A DNA stretch of 64,000 nt from JBFFZF01 sp050732695 (GTDB lineage Bacteria > Gemmatimonadota > Gemmatimonadetes > Longimicrobiales > RSA9). The translations under genes and the position numbers were made by a program. Of this stretch, positions 61,414 through 64,000 are shown piece after piece. Location of the stretch: contig JBOHRL010000024.1 of assembly GCA_050732695.1 (NCBI GenBank), positions 52,783-116,782 on the forward strand, written 5' to 3'. The notes under the pieces are model-generated. The model ran no database searches. It was not told where the DNA came from and saw nothing but the letters and a program-made list of their open reading frames with translations. Position 1 is the first letter of the stretch. Each line of letters opens with the position of its first letter.

Positions 61414-62325
61414 TCAGTAATTCTTGCGGAGGTCCATCCCGGCGTACAGGCTCGCCACCTCGTCATAGCCATTGAACATCAGCGTCGGCCGGCGCCGGAA
61501 CTCGCCGATGCGCCGCTCCCTCGCCTGGCTCCAGCGCGGATGGTCGACTTCCGGATTCACATTCGAGTAGAACCCGTACTCGCGCCCGTTCGCACGCTCC
61601 CACGTATGGACCGGCCGCTGCTCGACGAAACGGATCTTCACGATCGATTTGATGCTCTTGAAGCCGTACTTCCATGGTACGATCAGACGGAGCGGCGCAC
61701 CGTTCTGATTGGGCAGGTCCTTCCCGTACAGCCCCGTTACCAGCATGGTCAGGCGGTGGCGCGCTTCATCCATGCGCAGCCCCTCGAGGTACGGCCAGTC
61801 CAGGATCGGAGCCCGCTGGTAGGGCATCTGCTCCGGATCGTACAGCGTGGTGAACTCGACGAACTTCGCCTGCGATGTCGGCTCCGCCCGGTCGATCAGC
61901 CTGCGCAACTCGAACCCGCGCCACGGAATCACCATCGACCACGCCTCGACACAGCGGAGCCGGTACACGCGGTCTTCCAGAGCGTACGGCTTCAAGAAAT
62001 CATCCAGCGAGTACTTGCCCGGTTTCGCGCAGTGCCCTTCCACGGAGACCGTCCATGGCTCGGTTCGGAACTCCGTGGCATTCTTCGACGGATCCTCCTT
62101 CCCCGTACCGAATTCGTAGAAGTTGTTGTACGTCGTAATATCCTCGTATGGAGTCGGTTTCTCCTGCTGACCCGGCATCGCGCCGGAGCCCCCCGTCGCC
62201 CCCAGCAAAGGAACGGTCGTGCCTGCGGCGATCGCGCCCAGAAACGCGCGCCGATTCAGGTAGACCGACTCCGGCGTGATCTCGGAGTAGGAAAGATCCC
62301 ATGGCTGGCGCAAACGGATCAGCAT
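61414..62325 (-). CDS. msrP: Protein-methionine-sulfoxide reductase catalytic subunit MsrP (YedY)
   Basis: A 303-residue molybdoenzyme. A twin-arginine-type leader (NRRAFLGAIAAG) precedes the sulfite-oxidase-like domain. The molybdenum-ligating cysteine is C125 in YRLRCVEAWSMVIPW, and WKYGFKSIKSI and NVNPEVDHPRWSQ are typical of YedY. It reduces methionine sulfoxide in periplasmic proteins with electrons from MsrQ. The ATG at 62325 follows AGGAGCACACC. Confidence 0.97.
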   Translation of the reverse strand: MLIRLRQPWDLSYSEITPESVYLNRRAFLGAIAAGTTVPLLGATGGSGAMPGQQEKPTPYEDITTYNNFYEFGTGKEDPSKNATEFRTEPWTVSVEGHCAKPGKYSLDDFLKPYALEDRVYRLRCVEAWSMVIPWRGFELRRLIDRAEPTSQAKFVEFTTLYDPEQMPYQRAPILDWPYLEGLRMDEARHRLTMLVTGLYGKDLPNQNGAPLRLIVPWKYGFKSIKSIVKIRFVEQRPVHTWERANGREYGFYSNVNPEVDHPRWSQARERRIGEFRRRPTLMFNGYDEVASLYAGMDLRKNY

Positions 62326-62817
62326 GGTGTGCTCCTGAGAGTTCGGTCCGATCCGGCCGGCACCCTTGCCGGGCCATACCGAGCGGACTCGGTTTGAATT
62401 CACGGTGGTGCGGCCAAAGTTCCCGATCCCGTCCCGCTTCGAACCGGCGGCCACCCGATCATCGCCCAGAGGGTCATACGCCGGGCTGTGGCCCGTCGGA
62501 TCGGAAGGGACCGCGCATCGACCGATCGAGCGCGCTGCGTCTCCGCGCGGGCTCAGCACAGGGCCGTCCTCGACCGGTCGTGTAAGTTACTGTGTTGTTA
62601 AATGATGGGCGAGGTCAAGAAATGAAGGGCATATTGCTTGCGTCTCTCTACTGACACGATTTTGCCCCGGTGACGGCGCCAGCCCGCCGGTGGGTGAGAT
62701 CGGAAGGCCCGGCCTGCTGGAACCCCGGGGCAGGTCAAGAGGAAAAAGGGCGAGATCGAAGGACCCGATCGGCGGGCTCAACGGACAGGGGAACGAATGA
62801 ACTACGGAGGTGCGGAG
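62326..62817. promoter_or_regulatory. Intergenic region between msrP and the OmpA-like gene
   Basis: About 490 bases between divergent genes. A relatively A/T-rich patch (62581-62640, including TTGTTAAAT) is a likely promoter zone. Two similar stretches, GGTCAAGAAATGAAGGGC (near 62613) and GGTCAAGAGGAAAAAGGGC (near 62735), are about 120 bases apart and could be paired binding sites or a chance resemblance. I see no gene in it. Confidence 0.4.
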
Positions 62818-63498
62818 ATGCAGTCACGGAGAACCAGGCTTCACACAGCAGTACGTGGCGGCTCGGTGCTGATGGTCGCGGCCCTGGTTGGCTGCGGCTA
62901 CGCGAAGCGCGACGATGTGGACGCGCAGATGGTGCAGCTGCGCCAGGACATGGAAACGGCGGACCAGGGTGTCGAGTCGCGCCTGGACGGGAAGATCACG
63001 GCGATCGACGGTCGCGTGGGCACGCTCGAGGAACGGGCAGCCGCTCTCGAGCGCGAGCTTCAGACCATGCGGACGGAGTTCAATGCCAGCATCCAGCGCC
63101 TCGAGGGCATGATGGCCTTCAACGTGCCGGTGCACTTCGGCTTCGATGAGGCGGCCGTCCGCGAGCAGGACACGGAAGTCCTGCGTCGGTTTGCGACAGT
63201 GGTGAAGGACTACTATCCGAATGCGGTCGTAACGGTCGAAGGGTTCGCGGATCCGGCAGGCAGCCGCGGGTACAACCTCGACCTCGGCCAGCGGCGGGCG
63301 CAGGCCGTGAAGGATCTGCTCCTGACAGAGGGCCTGACGGACGGCAGCGTGAAGGTCGTGAGCTACGGCGAAGCGACGGATCGCCAGGTCGTGCCGGGCG
63401 CACAGGGTCCGGAAGCGGGCGAGCAGAACCGCCGCGTTTCGCTGGTGATTGACTACACGGGCACCGTTTCGGTGACCACGCAGCCGATCACCAATTAG
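62818..63498 (+). CDS. OmpA/Pal-type peptidoglycan-associated lipoprotein with coiled coil
   Basis: A 226-residue protein. The lipobox is VAALVGCGYA. A coiled-coil stalk (about 32-100, MVQLRQDMETADQGVESRLDGKITAIDGRVGTLEERAAALERELQTM) precedes the OmpA domain: FNVPVHFGFDEAAVREQDTEVLRRFATVVKDYYPNAVVTVEGFADPAGSRGYNLDLGQRRAQAVKDLL and a final NRRVSLVI. It binds peptidoglycan and tethers the outer membrane. GGAGG lies 7 bases before the ATG at 62818; an ATG at 62797 is an alternative start. Confidence 0.9.
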   Translation: MQSRRTRLHTAVRGGSVLMVAALVGCGYAKRDDVDAQMVQLRQDMETADQGVESRLDGKITAIDGRVGTLEERAAALERELQTMRTEFNASIQRLEGMMAFNVPVHFGFDEAAVREQDTEVLRRFATVVKDYYPNAVVTVEGFADPAGSRGYNLDLGQRRAQAVKDLLLTEGLTDGSVKVVSYGEATDRQVVPGAQGPEAGEQNRRVSLVIDYTGTVSVTTQPITN

Positions 63499-63547
63499 TC
63501 CCGGAGTCCCTTCTCAGCGGGGTTGGGAACCCCCGCTCGAGCGGATC

Positions 63548-63590
63548 AATCCCGGAGACGTTTTCGGACGTCTCCGGGATTTCTCTATTC
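63548..63590 (+). terminator. Rho-independent terminator of the OmpA-like gene
   Basis: A perfect 14-bp stem: AATCCCGGAGACGT (63548-63561) with ACGTCTCCGGGATT (63568-63581), a six-base loop, and a TCTCTATTC tract after it. It lies 50 bases past the stop. Confidence 0.85.
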
Positions 63591-63607
63591 TGGCGAACGG
63601 AGAAGAC

Positions 63608-63735
63608 GGGTGAGGGTGAGGGTGGAACGAGGTGAGGTGAGCGAAAAGGCGGGTGAGGGTGAGGGTGGAACGAGGTGAGGTGAGCGAAAGGCGGGTGAGG
63701 GTGAGGGTGGATCGAGGTGAGGGTGAGGGGCTGCG
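63608..63735 (+). repeat. G-rich tandem repeat, unit about 43 bp
   Basis: Two near-identical units (63608-63650 and 63651-63692; the second lacks one A) begin GGGTGAGGGTGAGGGTGG and end GAGCGAAAAGGC. A third, degenerate unit begins at 63693. The plus strand has repeated GGG tracts spaced by three bases, so it may form G-quadruplexes. No gene is visible across it. Confidence 0.8.
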
Positions 63736-64000
63736 GGAGAGGGTGGGGGAAGGTACTGGTCGCGGATTCAACCGGCTGAACCTGCCGTACCGACCGTTCT
63801 CGAAAACGGGAGAGGATTCATACTGCATGAATGAAGGCACGAGTAATCGGCCATGGCTGAAGACAGTCGGTCTGACCCACTGTAGGACTTTCGCGGGTGC
63901 CGTAACCTCCTTTCAGGGCCGAGGACGCCGAGGAGCGGCGGCCCGAAGTGGACGAGCCAGGTGTTTTCGTGGACCCGGTTCGAGTCGACAGGCCCCACTT
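63736..64000. other. Right-edge region without a supportable gene
   Basis: No open frame here reads as protein. A strong ribosome-site-like AAAGGAGG lies on the minus strand near 63910 but has no start codon at suitable distance. A short inverted repeat (CCGTT...AACGG) is at about 63798-63813. A gene may begin beyond the window. Confidence 0.3.

Noticed and set aside
62587..62781. 64-codon minus-strand open frame upstream of the OmpA-like gene
   Set aside because: Proline-rich sequence without a ribosome site or hydrophobic pattern; the region looks like promoter DNA.
63900..63930. AACCTCCTTTC, resembling the 3' end of 16S rRNA
   Set aside because: Only about ten bases match, no other rRNA sequence precedes it, and on the opposite strand it is a ribosome-site-like sequence with no start codon at suitable distance.
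63768..63998. 76-codon minus-strand open frame at the right edge
   Set aside because: No protein-like pattern or ribosome site at its start.
63970..64000. GGTTCGAGTC, resembling a tRNA T-loop
   Set aside because: The flanking bases do not pair to form a T-stem and no acceptor or anticodon arm is visible.

Overview
The window is GC-rich, densely coded DNA from a Gram-negative-type (diderm) bacterium. Evidence for an outer membrane includes a BamA/TamA-like barrel protein, an OmpA/Pal-type lipoprotein, many lipobox signal peptides, and regulatory-like/plug domains of the TonB-receptor kind. The mix of secreted peptidases, six-bladed-propeller lipoproteins, an ECF42-type sigma factor with its DGPF partner, an H1-like SWIB protein and plug-only proteins is what I would expect from Gemmatimonadota. 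That placement is inference from gene content; no rRNA or tRNA gene is visible to confirm it.

Layout, left to right. (1) 1-6.8 kb, minus strand: an M14 carboxypeptidase-like protein running off the left edge, a SixA-type phosphatase, a Fam20/HipA-like kinase-fold domain fused to an outer-membrane barrel, and a YjiK-like propeller. (2) 7-11.7 kb: a translationally coupled three-gene sugar ABC transporter, divergent from mmsA. (3) 11.7-17.2 kb, minus strand: a tight set M28 peptidase - ppk1 - Pycsar-type membrane protein (PycTM) - metallo-beta-lactamase-fold hydrolase. Directly upstream lies a 414-bp gene-free element with 29-bp terminal inverted repeats. (4) 17.8-31.5 kb: propeller lipoprotein with cytochrome c, DUF6624-like lipoprotein, arfB, DGPF/ECF42 pair, outer-membrane protein, serine hydrolase, YjbR, CarboxypepD_reg/plug protein, M20 amidohydrolase with amino-acid permease, DUF421 protein and a cold-shock protein with a glycine-rich tail. 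(5) 31.5-42.5 kb: pyrophosphatase, VOC protein, LtrA, small unknowns, a LigD-type phosphoesterase carrying an apparently dead ligase domain, a DDGSG-repeat beta-helix protein, a YVTN propeller, a frameshifted gene remnant and a TPR lipoprotein. (6) 42.5-46.2 kb: a TIR - transmembrane - CarboxypepD_reg protein overlapping a secreted coiled-coil protein and followed by a lipoprotein, with a small membrane coiled-coil protein and YbjQ divergent. (7) 46.4-56.3 kb: duplicated propeller lipoproteins, psd, a 1003-residue subtilase with seven PKD domains, an H1-like SWIB protein, murB, an FKBP lipoprotein and small membrane proteins. (8) 56.4-64 kb: penicillin-acylase-family hydrolase, an amphipathic helical protein, a membrane protein, msrPQ, an OmpA-like lipoprotein, and a G-rich tandem repeat.

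How the genes fit together. Much of the coding capacity is extracytoplasmic degradation and uptake: M14, M28, M20, S8 and Ntn hydrolases, an amino-acid permease and a sugar ABC transporter. Envelope maintenance (murB, psd, msrPQ, FKBP, OmpA) and phosphate metabolism (ppk1, ppa) are also present. The strongest leads for something undescribed are the TIR-membrane operon, the PycTM protein embedded with ppk1, the kinase-fold/barrel fusion, the LigD pseudo-ligase and the inverted-repeat element. No CRISPR array, tRNA, rRNA or autonomous transposase was seen.
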